A stretch of DNA of 64,000 bases, taken from contig JAUXRX010000025.1 in assembly GCA_030681645.1 (NCBI GenBank), positions 186,001-250,000 on the forward strand, given 5' to 3'. A program made the translations under genes and the position numbers. The notes under the pieces are model-generated. The model was given only the letters and a program-made list of their open reading frames with translations. It was not told the origin of the DNA and did not search any database. Source of the DNA: Archangium sp. GTDB lineage: Bacteria; Myxococcota; Myxococcia; Myxococcales; Myxococcaceae. Shown in pieces: positions 44,822 through 53,521 of the stretch (within the stretch, counting starts at the first letter, position 1; every line of letters starts with the position of its first letter).

Positions 44822-45745
44822 TTGATCGCCCTGCTCTTGATGCTGCTGGCACAGACCCCGAAGGTGAGCGGCCCCGAGTGCGGGCCGCTGCAGAAGAGCC
44901 CGCCCTTCATGCGCTCCATTCCTCCAGGTACGTGGGGGCAGTTGAAGCCCACGCAGCAGGGGGTGCTGATCGCCGGTGACTCGCCGTGGGGCACTCACGT
45001 GCACGCTGCGGGGCCGTCGTACTCGTTCGTCTCGGGCGCCTTCACGCCCTGGTTTCCCTACGTCTGGCCCGGGGGCCCGCAGCCGGCGCAGCAGCTCCGC
45101 GGTCCCGAGGTGGCCCGGGTGGGAGCGCAAGCCCTGACGCCAAGCCAGCCCAACGCGTTCGGGCTCACGAAGCCGGCCTACCTCGTCGAGGTGAAGGTGA
45201 ACGGCGGCCACGGCAACGACACGGCGCGCGAGTTCGTGCTCTCGGACCTGCGCCTGCTCGACGGCACGCCCGCGTTCCCGTGGCAGCTGTCCGACGTGCT
45301 CGCCTCGCTGCACGCGCGCTATCGATCGTGCCTGCAGAAGCGCGAGTTCGACCTGGACGCCGCGGCAAGGCGGGCCGCCGCACGGCTGGCCCAGAGAGCA
45401 CGCCCCCCGCGGGGAGCCCGCGCGATGCCACCTCAGCCAGACCTCACCGGCGAGAGCATCTACGTAACCTGGGACGAGCCGAAGCAGTCGCTGTCGGTCG
45501 TCTTCTCGAGCGAGCGCACCGGCTCGCGGTGCTTCGCCCGCGAGGTGCGCGTGCAGCCGCCCGGCTGTCCTCCCGGTGCGCCCTGCCTCCCCGGCTACGA
45601 CGAGACCATCACCGCCTGTGCCAGGTACGGCGTGCAGAGCGGCTTCGAGTTCGTGGTCGACGCGAAGGGCGCGCGGGCCGTCTCGTTCCTGCCGCCAGCA
45701 TATTCGGAGCAGGAAGCGAGCTTCCCGCCCAGCGACCCCTGGTGA
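44822..45745 (+). CDS. Hypothetical exported protein (307 residues)
   Basis: A TTG start gives a short signal peptide (LIALLLMLLAQTPKVSG). The protein has a cysteine-containing N terminus, an FTPWFPYVWPGGPQPAQQLR stretch, a cluster of Arg/Ala (FDLDAAARRAAARLAQRARP) and a C-terminal Cys-rich part (CFAREVRVQPPGCPPGAPC). No known family is recognised. It has no obvious partners; the next gene follows 45 bases later on the same strand. Confidence 0.6.
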   Translation: MIALLLMLLAQTPKVSGPECGPLQKSPPFMRSIPPGTWGQLKPTQQGVLIAGDSPWGTHVHAAGPSYSFVSGAFTPWFPYVWPGGPQPAQQLRGPEVARVGAQALTPSQPNAFGLTKPAYLVEVKVNGGHGNDTAREFVLSDLRLLDGTPAFPWQLSDVLASLHARYRSCLQKREFDLDAAARRAAARLAQRARPPRGARAMPPQPDLTGESIYVTWDEPKQSLSVVFSSERTGSRCFAREVRVQPPGCPPGAPCLPGYDETITACARYGVQSGFEFVVDAKGARAVSFLPPAYSEQEASFPPSDPW

Positions 45746-45790
45746 ACGGGCGGTCTGAAATTGGACCCCACCGCAGCCCTGTAGGAACGT

Positions 45791-48700
45791 GTGGCATCCG
45801 CAATGGCCGCGCCCCCCATTCTCCTCGTCGCTGACGATCTCTCAGTGATCGCCTCGGTCAAGCGCGTGCTCGCCCGCGAGGGCTACGAGTGCGTGCTGGC
45901 CACCAGCGCCGCGGACGCCGTCATCGCCTTCGGCCACCTGCTGCCCGGCCTCATCCTCCTGCAGCCCTCGGTGGAGAGCGATCGCGGCGGTGTGCTGCTC
46001 GAGGAACTGCAGGGCCACCCCGACGCGAAGCTCTTGCGCGTGCTGCTGCTGGGCGAGACGATCCCCGGCTTCGCCTGGCCGGTGGTGCCGCTGCCGCTCG
46101 ACCCCGACTACTTCCGCAGCGCCCTCGACGAGAACATCCGCACCACCGATGAAGCCGGCTCGTGGTCGGTGCTCGAGACGCAGGAACCGTCGGGCCCGCC
46201 GCCCGTCGTCGACGAGGCGCCGCACGAGCCCGACGCCTGGCGCGCCACCAGCCCTCAGGAGGTCGGCCAGGAGGAAGCCGCCGGCCAGGAAGTGCCAGAG
46301 CCGCAGACGATCGCCCCCGATCCCACCCCGCCCGAGCCGAACCTGCCCGGCCCCGTACCCGACGCGCTCGAAGAGCGGCTCTTCGGCGATCTCGCCGCCG
46401 ACGTCGAAGCGTCCGCGATGCAGTCGGTCGAATCGTCGCTCCCCCAACCTGTCGACGACGACGAAGAGCTGACCCGCCTCGAAGATGAGGTGCGCGCCGA
46501 GGCCCAGCGCCGCCGCCAGTCGCGGGAAGCCCGCGCGGTGACGGTGAAGCCGGCGCCCGCGCCCGCTCCCGAGGTGGAGCTCACCAGCACGCCGCAGGCC
46601 GCAGGCGAAGACTCCTTCGAGAGCCTCTCGGAAACGCCGGCTGCCCCGCCGTCCCGCGCCAACGAAGTGCTCGCCCGCGCCGAGCAGATGGTGCTCGAGA
46701 GCCGGGCCCAGAGCGAGGCCCAGCAGCGCGCCGAAGAAGCCGACGTGAAGGCGCTGCGCGAAGAGGCGTCCACCGCCACCCGGCGCGCCGAACACGCCGA
46801 GGAGCTGGTGCGCACCGAGCGTGACGCCCGCAGCGCCTCGGAGGAGCAGGTCTACACCCTGCGCGACGAGCTGCAGAAGCTCACCGCCGACGTCGCCAAC
46901 GAGCGCGAGCTGAGCCGGGTGCGTCACGAGAACGAGCTCGAGACGCTCAAGGCCGACGCCGACGCCGCGCGCGAGGCGAACGAGGCCCGCTTCCAAACCG
47001 AGGCGAAGAAGCGCGCCGACGCCGAGCGCGCCCTCGCCGATGAGCAGGAGCGCCTGGCCGGTCTCGAGGCCGAGCTCGAAGACTCCTCGGCCCAGGTCGC
47101 CGCCGCCCGCGCCGAGGCGAACAAGCGCGCCGTCCTCGAAGAACAGCTCGCCCTCGCGAACACCAGGGTGGCGACGCTCGAGGCCCAGGTCGCCGAGCTG
47201 CAGGTGATCGCCGCCGTCGCCACCGAAGAACAGGCGAAGCGCCAGGCCCTCGAGGAAACCCTCGCCGAGCGTGACGCGAAGGTGGCCGAGCTGACCCGGT
47301 CGCTCGAGACCGCGCGTGGCGATGCCGACGCCGCGCTCGCCCTGGCCAACGAGATCGAGCTCGAGCGGCAGAAGCTCGAAGAGACGAAGGCCCAGCTCAC
47401 CCTCACCGAGCAGCACCTCGCCGAGGCCCGCCAATCACGCGACGAGGCGCAGGCCGAGATGTTGACCCTCGAGGGTGCCCGCGACTCGCTGCAGACCCAG
47501 CTCGCCGAGGCGCAGGGCCGCATGGAGGCGCTCCAGGCCGACGTCACCAGCGCCTCGGAGCTGCTCGAAGACACCGCCAAGGAACGCGACACCCTGCGCG
47601 CCCGGGTGGCCACCCTCGAGCCGTACCCGCCGCTCGTCGAGAAGCTGGGCGCCGAGCTCGACGCCGAGACGCGCCGCCGCACGGGCCTCGAGGCCGAGCT
47701 GGAAGACGCGCAGCGCTCGCTCGAGTCCACCCGCACCCGCGCCGAGTCGCTCGAGGCCACGGCCGTGCTCGCCAGCGAGAAGGTGAAGGTGCTCGAGGCG
47801 CGCGAGGTGATGTCGCTGACCCTGCCGGGGAAGAGCCCCGTCGGCGTGGCGCGGCACGGCTCGGTCGACATCGAGGGCCTGGCCCGGGTCGTCTCCCAGC
47901 TGGTGCTGGGCAACGCCGAGGCGCGGCTCGAGCTGGGCACCACCGGCGGCACGCGCATGCTCTGGTTCAAGCGCGGGCAGATCATCGCGGCCGAGTCGTC
48001 GCTCGATCACGAGGGCCTCATCAGCCGCGCGCGGCGCGACGGCCTCATCGACACCAGGCAGGACGCCGAGCTGCGCATGCTCAAGGGCGCCACCCCGCGC
48101 GAGCAGCTCGAGGCGCTCAAGGCGCGCGGCTTCATTCGCGACATCGAGTCGGTGCCGCTGGTGCAGCGCTACACCGAGCAGGTCGCCCTCGACGCCTTCA
48201 CCGAAGAGCAGACGCTCTACCGGGTGGTGGAGGAAGCGCCGAAGCCCGACGTGCTGCTCGCCACCGTGCCCCGCCCCACCCTGCCCATGCTGGCCGAATC
48301 GTTGCGCCGCGCCGTCGCGCCCGACGTGATGCTCGAGCGGCTGGGGGGAGGAGAGGCCGTGGCCGTCGCCACCGACTCCGAGCTCGACCTGCGCGCGCTG
48401 GGGTTCTCCGAGCGCGAGCGCAAGATGATCACCTGGGTCGACGGCGAGGCGACCATCGAAGACCTCTCGCTCGCGTCGGGGCTCAAGCCCGATCTCGCCT
48501 TCCGCGCCCTGCTGGTGGCGAAGCTGCTGGGCATCATCGAGACCAGGCCCGGGGTGAAGAAGCCGTCTGAGCCGAACTCGGGCCAGCTCGATCTGCACCG
48601 CCTCGAGGCCAAGTTCGACGAGGTGCAGGACGCGGACTACTTCACCATCCTCGGGCTCTCCCGCGCCGCCGGCACTGAAGACGTGCGCCGCGCCTTCCAG

Positions 48701-48859
48701 CGCCTGGCGCAGGAGTTCGACCCCCTGCGCTTCTCCGGCCACCCCGATCCGTCGATCCAGCAGCGCGCCCAGGTGGTGGCCAACCTGCTCGAAGAGGCCG
48801 CCCGGGCGCTGGAAGACGAACGGCGGCGGGTCGAGTACGCGCGGCACCTCCTCGACTGA
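45791..48859 (+). CDS. Large REC / coiled-coil / DUF4388 / J-like protein
   Basis: A 1022-residue protein of chimeric layout. Residues 8-115 resemble a response-regulator receiver (PPILLVADDLSVIASVKRVL; GLILLQPSVESDRGG). Then a Pro/Glu-rich linker (130-285) and a very long coiled coil (about 285-670). Residues 673-790 are a DUF4388 domain (SVDIEGLARVVSQLVLGNAE, RMLWFKRGQIIAAESSLDHE). Residues 948-1022 look like a J domain (DYFTILGLSRAAGTEDVRRA, FQRLAQEFDPLRF) with FDP replacing the HPD. Probably a cell-polarity or motility scaffold, by analogy to myxobacterial DUF4388 proteins. The GTG at 45791 follows AGGA; ATG 45803 is an alternative. Confidence 0.8.
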   Translation: MASAMAAPPILLVADDLSVIASVKRVLAREGYECVLATSAADAVIAFGHLLPGLILLQPSVESDRGGVLLEELQGHPDAKLLRVLLLGETIPGFAWPVVPLPLDPDYFRSALDENIRTTDEAGSWSVLETQEPSGPPPVVDEAPHEPDAWRATSPQEVGQEEAAGQEVPEPQTIAPDPTPPEPNLPGPVPDALEERLFGDLAADVEASAMQSVESSLPQPVDDDEELTRLEDEVRAEAQRRRQSREARAVTVKPAPAPAPEVELTSTPQAAGEDSFESLSETPAAPPSRANEVLARAEQMVLESRAQSEAQQRAEEADVKALREEASTATRRAEHAEELVRTERDARSASEEQVYTLRDELQKLTADVANERELSRVRHENELETLKADADAAREANEARFQTEAKKRADAERALADEQERLAGLEAELEDSSAQVAAARAEANKRAVLEEQLALANTRVATLEAQVAELQVIAAVATEEQAKRQALEETLAERDAKVAELTRSLETARGDADAALALANEIELERQKLEETKAQLTLTEQHLAEARQSRDEAQAEMLTLEGARDSLQTQLAEAQGRMEALQADVTSASELLEDTAKERDTLRARVATLEPYPPLVEKLGAELDAETRRRTGLEAELEDAQRSLESTRTRAESLEATAVLASEKVKVLEAREVMSLTLPGKSPVGVARHGSVDIEGLARVVSQLVLGNAEARLELGTTGGTRMLWFKRGQIIAAESSLDHEGLISRARRDGLIDTRQDAELRMLKGATPREQLEALKARGFIRDIESVPLVQRYTEQVALDAFTEEQTLYRVVEEAPKPDVLLATVPRPTLPMLAESLRRAVAPDVMLERLGGGEAVAVATDSELDLRALGFSERERKMITWVDGEATIEDLSLASGLKPDLAFRALLVAKLLGIIETRPGVKKPSEPNSGQLDLHRLEAKFDEVQDADYFTILGLSRAAGTEDVRRAFQRLAQEFDPLRFSGHPDPSIQQRAQVVANLLEEAARALEDERRRVEYARHLLD

Positions 48860-48907
48860 TCAGGCAGCCAAGGGCGCGGAATTACGTCGTTCCCCGGGCT
48901 GCATCGT

Positions 48908-48936
48908 TTGCGTGTTGGGGCCTGAGGCGTTAAACA
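48908..48936 (+). promoter_or_regulatory. Candidate def promoter, possibly leaderless
   Basis: TTGCGT and TAAACA separated by 17 bases end just ten bases before the def ATG. If real, the transcript would start at or next to the start codon, and no Shine-Dalgarno site is seen there. Weak prediction. Confidence 0.3.
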
Positions 48937-48945
48937 GATTCTGCA

Positions 48946-49515
48946 ATGGTTCACGAAATTCTGGTCTGGCCGAACCCGGTCCTCAAGCAGAAGGCGCACC
49001 CTGTCGCGAAGGTGGACGACAGCATCCGCCAGCTCATCAAGGACATGTTCGAGTCGATGTACGCGGCTGACGGTGTCGGCCTCGCCGCGCCCCAGATCGG
49101 CGTGCTCAAGAACATCATCGTGCTCGACACCACGCCGCGGCAGCCCACCTCGAAGGCCGTGGCGATGGTGAACCCCGAGATCCTCACCCTCGAGGGCAAG
49201 TGCACCTACAAAGAGGGCTGCCTCTCGGTGCCCGGCGAAGCCGAAGACGTCGAGCGCGCCGCCATCGTCACCGCGCGCTACCTCGATGAAGAGGGGGTGG
49301 AGCAGACCATCACCGCCGACGGCCTGCTGGCGATCGCGATTCAGCACGAGTGCGATCACCTGAAGGGCGTGATGTTCGTCGACCACATCTCGGCGCTGAA
49401 GCGGGAGATCATTCGCAAGCGCATGAAGAAGATCCAGGCCTCGATGGAAGAGGACAAGGAAGACGAAGCCCCGAGCGGCAAGTCGGCCCGCAAGTCCCAG
49501 GCCGAGCTGCGCTGA
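48946..49515 (+). CDS. def: Peptide deformylase
   Basis: A 189-residue metalloenzyme that removes the formyl group from nascent proteins. The three signature motifs are present: GVGLAAPQIG (residues 44-53), EGCLSVPG with the metal-binding cysteine, and QHECDHLKG with the HExxH-type ligands. The C-terminal 35 residues (SMEEDKEDEAPSGKSARKSQ) form a charged tail beyond the usual 150-170 residues. The ATG at 48946 is natural. It is convergent with nth. Confidence 0.96.
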   Translation: MVHEILVWPNPVLKQKAHPVAKVDDSIRQLIKDMFESMYAADGVGLAAPQIGVLKNIIVLDTTPRQPTSKAVAMVNPEILTLEGKCTYKEGCLSVPGEAEDVERAAIVTARYLDEEGVEQTITADGLLAIAIQHECDHLKGVMFVDHISALKREIIRKRMKKIQASMEEDKEDEAPSGKSARKSQAELR

Positions 49516-49517
49516 CC

Positions 49518-49553
49518 TCCGAGCGGAGTCCGCGCCCCGTTCACCCCGAGCGG
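49518..49553. repeat. Dispersed inverted repeat, family B, copy 5 (truncated)
   Basis: CTCCGAGCGGAGTCCGCGCCCCGTTCACCCCGAGCGG lies between the def and nth stops; it has both the CGAGCGGAGTC and CGTTCACCCCGAGCGG elements of the repeat but in altered order. Confidence 0.5.
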
Positions 49554-50225
49554 CTACGGCTTCTTCTTCTTCTTCACGCCCTTCTTCGGGCACAAATCGG
49601 CCACCACGCAGCGGTGACACTCGGGCCGCTGGGCGTCGCAGCACCTTCGCCCGTGCCAGATGATCAGCTGGTGCGCCTTGAACCAGAGCTCCTCGGGGAA
49701 GACCCTGCGCAGATCCGATTCGACGTCGTCGGGATCGCTCTTCGTCGAGAGCCCCAGGCGCTTCGAGAGCCGGAGGATGTGGGTGTCGACCGGGAACGCG
49801 TGCTCGGCCCCGAGGTGAATGGTGACCACCCCCGCGGTCTTGTTGCCGACGCCGGGCAGCTCGGCGAGCTCGGCGCGCGAGGTGGGCACTTCCCCGCCGT
49901 GGCGCTCCGTCAACACCTGGCCGAGCTTCACCAGGTTCTTCGACTTGTTCCGGAACAACCCGACCGTCTTGATGTACCCCTCGACCTCGGCGGTGGTGGC
50001 CTGCGCGTAGTCAGCCGCGGTGGGGAAGCGGGCGAAGAGCGCGGGCGTCACCAGGTTCACGCGCTTGTCGGTGGTCTGCGCGGACAGCGCGACCGCCACC
50101 ACCAGCTCGAGCGGGTTCCGGTAGTCGAGCTCGATCTTCGCCTCGGGCATCGCGCCATCGAGCCGGGTGATGATCTCCACCGCCCGGGCCCGCTTCTGCT
50201 CCACGGGCTCTCGCTTCGTCGCCAT
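49554..50225 (-). CDS. nth: Endonuclease III (DNA glycosylase/AP lyase)
   Basis: A 223-residue base-excision repair enzyme acting on oxidised pyrimidines. Seen: the helix-hairpin-helix AELPGVGNKTAGVV with catalytic lysine, the catalytic aspartate in FPVDTHILRLSKRL, and the [4Fe-4S] cysteines spaced C-x6-C-x2-C-x5-C in CDAQRPECHRCVVADLC. The C terminus is a Lys run (KKGVKKKKKP). The ATG at 50225 (MATKREPVEQ) is chosen; longer frames are only upstream noise. Confidence 0.96.
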   Translation of the reverse strand: MATKREPVEQKRARAVEIITRLDGAMPEAKIELDYRNPLELVVAVALSAQTTDKRVNLVTPALFARFPTAADYAQATTAEVEGYIKTVGLFRNKSKNLVKLGQVLTERHGGEVPTSRAELAELPGVGNKTAGVVTIHLGAEHAFPVDTHILRLSKRLGLSTKSDPDDVESDLRRVFPEELWFKAHQLIIWHGRRCCDAQRPECHRCVVADLCPKKGVKKKKKP

Positions 50226-50289
50226 GGGGCCTCCAAACCCCAGAGCCGCCGGCTGAAGCAATGGAGATCGTCGTGGTAGTGTCGAGGCC

Positions 50290-51159
50290 GTGCTGCGCGG
50301 TCTCGTCATCACTGCCCTGATGGTCGGCTGCGCCACCACCCCTCTGCCCAGAATGACCTTCGAAGAGGCGACCGGGCACCCGGCGCCGCCTGCCGAGAGC
50401 GCGCCCGGCCTCGACGGGCCGCTGGCCCGCTTCCTCGCCTCGGCCCGGAAGATCCGCATGGCTGCGCCGGTCGGAGCGCCCATGCCCGCCTCGCAGGCCC
50501 GCGCGTGGGACCTGCTGCTCGACGACGCCGAGTCCTTCATCACCCGCAAGGCCGACGCGCAGTGGACGACGGACGCGGTGCGCGGGCGGTTGCAGCTCGA
50601 GGCCGAGTTCCAGACCGACGCCCGCACGTTCGGCGACATCCCTCCCGGGCTGGCCGAGCGCGTGCCCCGAACGCTGCGGGCCCTCTCGAGGCGCATCACC
50701 GCGCTCACCACCCGCGCCCGCCAGGTCGACCCGCGGCGCTTCCGCTGGCCGGTCTCGCCGCTGGTGGTGTCGTCGCCCTACGGCTCCCGCATTCACCCCA
50801 TCGCAGGCGAGGCCCGCTTTCACGCGGGCATCGATCTCGAGGTGCCGCTCGAGCAGCCCGTGCGCGCGGCCGAGGTGGGCACGGTGGTGTTCAGCGCGTG
50901 GAACGGCGCCCACGGAAAACAGATCGAGCTCCAGCACGACGCGCACTGGGCCACCCGCTACAGCCACCTCGACGTGCTGCTGGTGCGGCCGGGCACGGTG
51001 GTGAAGAAGGGCCAGGTCATCGGCCTCTCGGGGCAGACGGGCCTCGCCACCGGGCCTCACGTGCACTTCGAGCTGCGCCGCGATGGCGACGCGCTCGACC
51101 CCGAGGTGTTCCTGCAGCTGCCGGCCACCGGCCCCACCATCATCTCCGAGCGGCCATGA
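50290..51159 (+). CDS. M23 family metallopeptidase lipoprotein
   Basis: A 289-residue protein with lipoprotein signal LRGLVITALMVGCATT (GTG start at 50290). The C-terminal half is a LytM domain: VSSPYGSRIHPIAGEARFHA with the zinc His, GIDLEVPLEQPVRA, ATRYSHLDVLLVRPG and TGPHVHFELRRDG. It should cleave peptidoglycan crosslinks or regulate amidases, in the envelope. The N-terminal helical part (SQARAWDLLLDDAESFITRK) is a likely spacer. Its stop overlaps the start of the next gene as ATGA. Confidence 0.9.
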   Translation: MLRGLVITALMVGCATTPLPRMTFEEATGHPAPPAESAPGLDGPLARFLASARKIRMAAPVGAPMPASQARAWDLLLDDAESFITRKADAQWTTDAVRGRLQLEAEFQTDARTFGDIPPGLAERVPRTLRALSRRITALTTRARQVDPRRFRWPVSPLVVSSPYGSRIHPIAGEARFHAGIDLEVPLEQPVRAAEVGTVVFSAWNGAHGKQIELQHDAHWATRYSHLDVLLVRPGTVVKKGQVIGLSGQTGLATGPHVHFELRRDGDALDPEVFLQLPATGPTIISERP

Positions 51160-51551
51160 CCGGCGTGCTCGAGCAGTTGCAGCAGCTCGCCTTTCACCGC
51201 GCCTCGCCCGCCGAGGCGAACACCGCGATCGACGAGACGCGCGCGCAGCGCTCGGCGGACTCGGGGTCCGAGGCGGTCAGCTACGAGGTCGCGCTGCCGG
51301 CCCTGGGGCCCGACGAGTTCCTCACCACCCGGGTGTTGCCGAAGCTCGTCTACTTCCTCGACTGCCGCGGGGTGAAGGTGCCCGGCAGCGGCGGCGTGTT
51401 CGTCTCGATGTTCACGACCGACGGGCTGCTCTTCGTCGAGGGGGGGCCGATGGTCGAGGTGCTCGCCCGCGCACGCTCGCTCACGCTGGCCGAGGTGGTG
51501 CGCCGCTACGGCGCCGACGGCAAGGGCGACCCCCCGCTGCTCGGCGGATGA
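51156..51551 (+). CDS. Hypothetical protein (131 residues)
   Basis: Translationally coupled to the M23 peptidase gene (ATGA overlap). The sequence has short alternating segments (MTGVLEQLQQLAFHRASPAE, EVALPALGPDEFLTTRVLPK, LVYFLDCRGVKVPGSGGVFV, SMFTTDGLLFVEGGPMVEVL). No signal peptide and no recognised family. The tight coupling suggests a role linked to the peptidase but I cannot say which. Confidence 0.6.
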   Translation: MTGVLEQLQQLAFHRASPAEANTAIDETRAQRSADSGSEAVSYEVALPALGPDEFLTTRVLPKLVYFLDCRGVKVPGSGGVFVSMFTTDGLLFVEGGPMVEVLARARSLTLAEVVRRYGADGKGDPPLLGG

Positions 51552-51562
51552 AGGCCCGCAAG

Positions 51563-51593
51563 ACAAAAGGCCCCGGGCAATCGCCCGAGGCCT
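51563..51593 (-). terminator. Rho-independent terminator of the HU gene
   Basis: Minus-strand GGCCTCGGGCGATTGCCCGGGGCC, a ten-pair stem with one wobble, followed by TTTTGTCTT. It lies 27 bases after the HU stop. Confidence 0.85.
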
Positions 51594-51619
51594 CGAGTGC
51601 GGCAGAACCCGAGAAACGC

Positions 51620-51889
51620 TCAGAGCGTGTTCTTGAGCTCCTTCGCGGGGCGGAAGCCGATGGTCTTGGTGGCCTTCAGCTTCATGATCTCGTTGGTCTG
51701 CGGGTTGCGGATCTTGCGCGCCTTGCGGGTGCGGATGGTCCAGGTCCCGAAGCCCGGGTAGCTGAAGCGGCTGTCCTTCTTCACTGCGCCGCCGATGTTG
51801 TCGAAAACAACGTCGATGAGCTCCGCGGCCGACTTCTTGGTCAGCCTGGTCTGCTCAGCAACCGCCTCAACGAGCTCTGCCTTGGTCAT
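51620..51889 (-). CDS. hup: HU family DNA-binding protein
   Basis: An 89-residue histone-like protein that bends and compacts DNA. TKAELVEAVAEQTRLTKKSA at the N terminus, SYPGFGTWTIRTRKARKIRN (the beta-arm region) and IGFRPAKELKNTL at the C terminus are all family features. The ATG at 51889 follows GGGAG. It has its own promoter candidate (51935-51964) and terminator, so it is monocistronic. The divergent beta-helix lipoprotein shares the upstream region with two palindromes. Confidence 0.95.
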   Translation of the reverse strand: MTKAELVEAVAEQTRLTKKSAAELIDVVFDNIGGAVKKDSRFSYPGFGTWTIRTRKARKIRNPQTNEIMKLKATKTIGFRPAKELKNTL

Positions 51890-51934
51890 GTGTGCTCCCT
51901 CCCGTTCGCGACGGCCCCGCCGCGAAGGCGGCAG

Positions 51935-51964
51935 GAGATAGCAAAGCCGGAGAGCGCAAGTCAA
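51935..51964 (-). promoter_or_regulatory. Candidate HU promoter
   Basis: TTGACT (minus strand, 51959-51964) and TATCTC (51935-51940) separated by 18 bases; the -35 is close to consensus. The leader would be about 40 bases. Confidence 0.5.
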
Positions 51965-51991
51965 TGTAATACATACAGAATTCGGCGAATT
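51964..51991. promoter_or_regulatory. Two adjacent palindromes upstream of HU
   Basis: ATGTAATACAT (51964-51974) and AATTCGGCGAATT (51979-51991) are both perfect palindromes, centred 16 bases apart. The first overlaps the last base of the -35 box. They look like a tandem operator, AT-rich against the high-GC background, shared between HU and the divergent gene. Confidence 0.5.
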
Positions 51992-52048
51992 TCGATGTCT
52001 GATCTGAAGGATCAGGCCCGCGATCGGCGGGCGCCGCCAAGTTCGCGA

Positions 52049-53521
52049 ATGAGGCCGGGAAATCGCCTCGCGCGTGATCGGAGTCTGCGCTTTTCCGATC
52101 TGGCCGTCGCCCTCTTCCTGCTGGTGGTCGGGTGTGTGCGCGTGCCCGAGCCCGTCGTGCGCGAGGAAGTACACCGGGTGGAGGTCTGGGTCGACGCCTT
52201 TTCCCCGGCCGGTGGTGACGGCACGCCCGCGCGGCCGCTGAAGACGGTGCCCGAGCCGGTGCCCATGGGCGCCGTCGTTCACCTCCGCTCGGGCCTCTAC
52301 GCCGGGCCCTTCGTGCTGGGTGACGGCGCGCGCCTCGAGGGCCTGGGCGAGGTGGTGCTCACGGGTGAGGCCGGCCAGACGGTGGTCACCGCGGCGAACG
52401 CGACGCTCGACGGCCTCTCGGTGCAGGGCGGCGCGATCGGGCTCGAGGCGGGGCCCGGCGTGGTGGTGACGCGCGCGCACTTCAGCGGCCAGCGGCAGCG
52501 GGCGGTGGTGGTGCACGGCTCGCTCACCATGTCCGAGGCACGGCTCGAGGCGAGCGTGGAAGGCATCGACGGCGTGTCGGTGGACCGGGGTGCCTCGCTC
52601 GAGCTGACCAGCACGAAGTTCACCGGCGGGTTCAGGCGCGCAGTGCTGAGCGAGGGCGGCACGCTCACCCTGCGCTCGGTGTCGGGCGAGGGGCCGAAGA
52701 CCCTGGTGCACGCGCTCGACGCGACCAGCCGCCTCGAGAACCTGAGGTCGGTGCTCGGCAGCGGCCCGGCCCTCTTCTTCGCGGGCGGCAGGCTGCACCT
52801 CGTCGGCGCCGAGCTGATCGGACACGAATATTCGGTTCAGCTCTCGCGCGGCGTCGACGCCACTCTCTCGAACCTGCAGGCGCGCGACGCGCTGGAAGGC
52901 TGCCTCTCCGCGATCGCCTCGAAGCTGAGCCTCTCCGCGTCGTCCTTCACCGGGTGTGGGCCGCTCGGCGCGCTCACGCTGCAGGACAGCCGGGTGCAGG
53001 TCAAAGACGTCGAGATCACCTCCTCACGCGAGCTGGGCATCTTCGCCAAGCGGGGCACGCTGGGCCTGCTCGACGTTCGTATCTCGAAGATCTCCGCTGA
53101 CAGGGAAGGCTGGTTGGGAGACGCACTCCACGTCAGGGACGGCGTCGTGGTGACCTCGCTGGGGAGCCTCACCCTCAGCGACCTCGGCGGCAGCGGCCTG
53201 TTCGCCAGCGCCTTCGCCGAGGTCCACCTCGGGGCGGTCTCGGTCGAGCGCGCCCGCGCTTCGGCGCTGTTCGTCGAGCGCGGCGCGACGGTGAGCATCC
53301 GCGCGCTGCTGGTGCGTGGCGGTGGCGGGCCGGCCGTGGTGGTGCCGGACCGGGCGAGCGTCGAGCTCGAGTCGCTGTCCGTCTCTGGTGGAAACGAGAT
53401 GCCCGTGTACGCCGAGTGCCAGGCGGGCGCGCAGGTGGTGCTGGGCCGGCTCGAGTCGACGGTGCAGCAGCTTCCCAGCCTCTGCGTGCTCAACCCCGCG
53501 GGCGCGCGAATCAGGCCGTGA
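52049..53521 (+). CDS. Exported right-handed beta-helix lipoprotein
   Basis: A 490-residue protein with a signal (RFSDLAVALFLLVVGC, lipobox VVGC) and a DUF1565-like motif VDAFSPAGGDGTPARPLKTV, the start of a pectate-lyase-type beta-helix. The body has many short parallel coils with hydrophobic spacing (TVVTAANATLDGLSVQGGAI, GLEAGPGVVVTRAHFSG, LTLRSVSGEGPKTLV). No catalytic residues were noted; likely a surface or adhesion protein. The start could be the ATG at 51995 or at 52049; the latter gives a better signal length. It overlaps the 3' end of the opposite hydrolase gene by 11 bases. Confidence 0.75.
   Translation: MRPGNRLARDRSLRFSDLAVALFLLVVGCVRVPEPVVREEVHRVEVWVDAFSPAGGDGTPARPLKTVPEPVPMGAVVHLRSGLYAGPFVLGDGARLEGLGEVVLTGEAGQTVVTAANATLDGLSVQGGAIGLEAGPGVVVTRAHFSGQRQRAVVVHGSLTMSEARLEASVEGIDGVSVDRGASLELTSTKFTGGFRRAVLSEGGTLTLRSVSGEGPKTLVHALDATSRLENLRSVLGSGPALFFAGGRLHLVGAELIGHEYSVQLSRGVDATLSNLQARDALEGCLSAIASKLSLSASSFTGCGPLGALTLQDSRVQVKDVEITSSRELGIFAKRGTLGLLDVRISKISADREGWLGDALHVRDGVVVTSLGSLTLSDLGGSGLFASAFAEVHLGAVSVERARASALFVERGATVSIRALLVRGGGGPAVVVPDRASVELESLSVSGGNEMPVYAECQAGAQVVLGRLESTVQQLPSLCVLNPAGARIRP

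Noticed and set aside
45842-47434. Minus-strand frame opposite the coiled-coil gene
   Set aside because: The Leu/Gly/Arg repeats mirror the Glu/Ala-rich coiled coil of the plus strand. No independent start site or motif.
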